Assembly: GCA_050700055.1 (NCBI GenBank) | Contig: JBOHGE010000012.1 | Location: 40,052-104,051, forward strand | Source of the DNA: GCA-003244245 sp050700055 | GTDB lineage: Bacteria > Actinomycetota > Actinomycetes > Mycobacteriales > Pseudonocardiaceae | Length of the DNA: 64,000 nt | Reading direction: 5' to 3' | Shown: one piece after another, positions 63,653-64,000 of the stretch | Layout of the letters: every line of letters starts with the position of its first letter | Position numbering within the stretch: position 1 is the first letter of the stretch | Position numbers and translations under genes: made by a program | Notes under the pieces: generated by a model | What the model was told of the DNA's origin: nothing | Seen by the model: only the letters and a program-made list of their open reading frames with translations | The model's database searches: none

Positions 63653-63725
63653 TCAGTCATCCGCGGTACCGAGCTTCGGACAATCCGGCACGACGGTGCC
63701 CCCCTTCCGACGCCGCCGAACGTCC
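63653..63725 (-). pseudogene. Remnant of a zinc-ribbon gene start
   Basis: GGAAGGGGG, seven bases, then a GTG at 63691 reading VPDCPKLGTADD and stop. It mirrors the start of the PASTA gene (GGAAGGAGG, seven bases, GTG; VGDCPKCGLANP) at DNA level, including bases upstream. The second Cys is lost and the frame ends after 12 codons. It is a dead duplicate fragment. Confidence 0.55.
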
Positions 63726-63766
63726 GAATTGGAGGTCGCTAGCGTCGAGGGGTCATACTTGCGGGC

Positions 63767-64000
63767 ATGACCGTCATCCCCGGTGATCAGAGGCCGCTCG
63801 CGGAGGTCTTGGTGGAGCTCGGACGCGGTCACGGCCGGGTGGACATCGCCCAGGATGGTCACACCGTGGCGGCGCTGTTGTCCGCCGAGTACCTCGAATC
63901 TCTGGAGGAGACCATCGCGGTGGCCGGCGATCCGGACCTGGTAGCGGCGATCGCGGCGGGGCAGGCCGAGCTCGACGCCGGCCAGGGCATTCCCGCGCAC
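63767..64000 (+). CDS. Phd/YefM-type antitoxin, truncated by window edge
   Basis: 78 codons are visible from the ATG at 63767 with no stop. The sequence RPLAEVLVELGRGHGRVDIA followed by QDGHTVAALLSAEYLESLEE is the Phd/YefM dimer fold, and ETIAVAGDPDLVAAIAAGQA starts the toxin-binding tail. A RelE- or PIN-type toxin gene is expected just beyond the right edge. The antitoxin would repress its own promoter. Confidence 0.87.
   Translation, partial: MTVIPGDQRPLAEVLVELGRGHGRVDIAQDGHTVAALLSAEYLESLEETIAVAGDPDLVAAIAAGQAELDAGQGIPAH

Overview
This window comes from a high-GC actinomycete, most likely of the order Pseudonocardiales or a related mycolata-type lineage. The supporting evidence is a LytR-CpsA-Psr protein next to rmlD, a WbbL-type rhamnosyltransferase next to a mannose-1-phosphate guanylyltransferase, the F420 genes fbiA/fbiB, XRE-DUF5753/DUF397 and SARP-type regulators, and many GTG starts with ATGA/GTGA overlaps. 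The backbone order (LCP, divergent rmlD, wbbL, manB, then convergent fbiB and fbiA) matches the Rv3267-Rv3261 locus of Mycobacterium tuberculosis. Large blocks have been inserted between these anchors.

Layout. 0-7.1 kb: LCP protein (runs off the left edge), rmlD, a secreted DUF4185 protein and two glycosyltransferase genes. 7.2-11.1 kb: gene debris, then a membrane-anchored collagen-like protein translationally coupled to a GT2-TPR glycosyltransferase. 11.2-16.3 kb: a STAND NTPase, an XRE regulator and small proteins. 16.3-19.9 kb: a visibly AT-richer island with a frameshifted dTMP-kinase-like gene, a B12-binding radical SAM gene interrupted by an in-frame TGA, an AlkZ-like winged-helix gene and a MazG-like pyrophosphohydrolase. 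20.3-28.1 kb: four glycosyltransferases ending in wbbL, a DUF1036 pair, manB and a 3-methyladenine DNA glycosylase. 28.1-32.3 kb: DUF397/XRE regulators, a PF04672-type methyltransferase and a PIN-domain toxin-antitoxin pair. 32.4-37.2 kb: NUDIX, fbiB, fbiA, YihY/BrkB and an M50 protease. 37.3-42.9 kb: a MalT-like regulator with a C-terminal SARP module and a membrane-anchored STAND NTPase. 42.9-55.8 kb: a compact twelve-gene contractile injection system (eCIS) on the minus strand. 56-64 kb: kinase-fold, HD-domain and hypothetical genes, a CAP-domain secreted protein, a zinc-ribbon/PASTA membrane protein, an XRE-TPR regulator and the start of a Phd/YefM antitoxin.

The eCIS block runs sheath, tube 1, zinc-motif assembly protein, a 52-aa protein, a 1,284-aa Pro/Ala-rich repeat protein, tube 2, LysM protein, VgrG-like spike, PAAR tip, gp25, baseplate J and tail protein I. 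Most junctions overlap or nearly touch, so it looks like one transcript. No Afp15-like AAA+ ATPase, tape measure or tail terminator is recognisable inside the window.

Long hairpins recur throughout. Family A (about 60 bp, three copies) sits twice between convergent genes. Family B follows gene ends at 35.3 and 55.9 kb. Family C sits in the two intergenic regions upstream of divergent genes at 58.8 and 62.0 kb. Several of these hairpins contain the stop codon of the adjacent gene.
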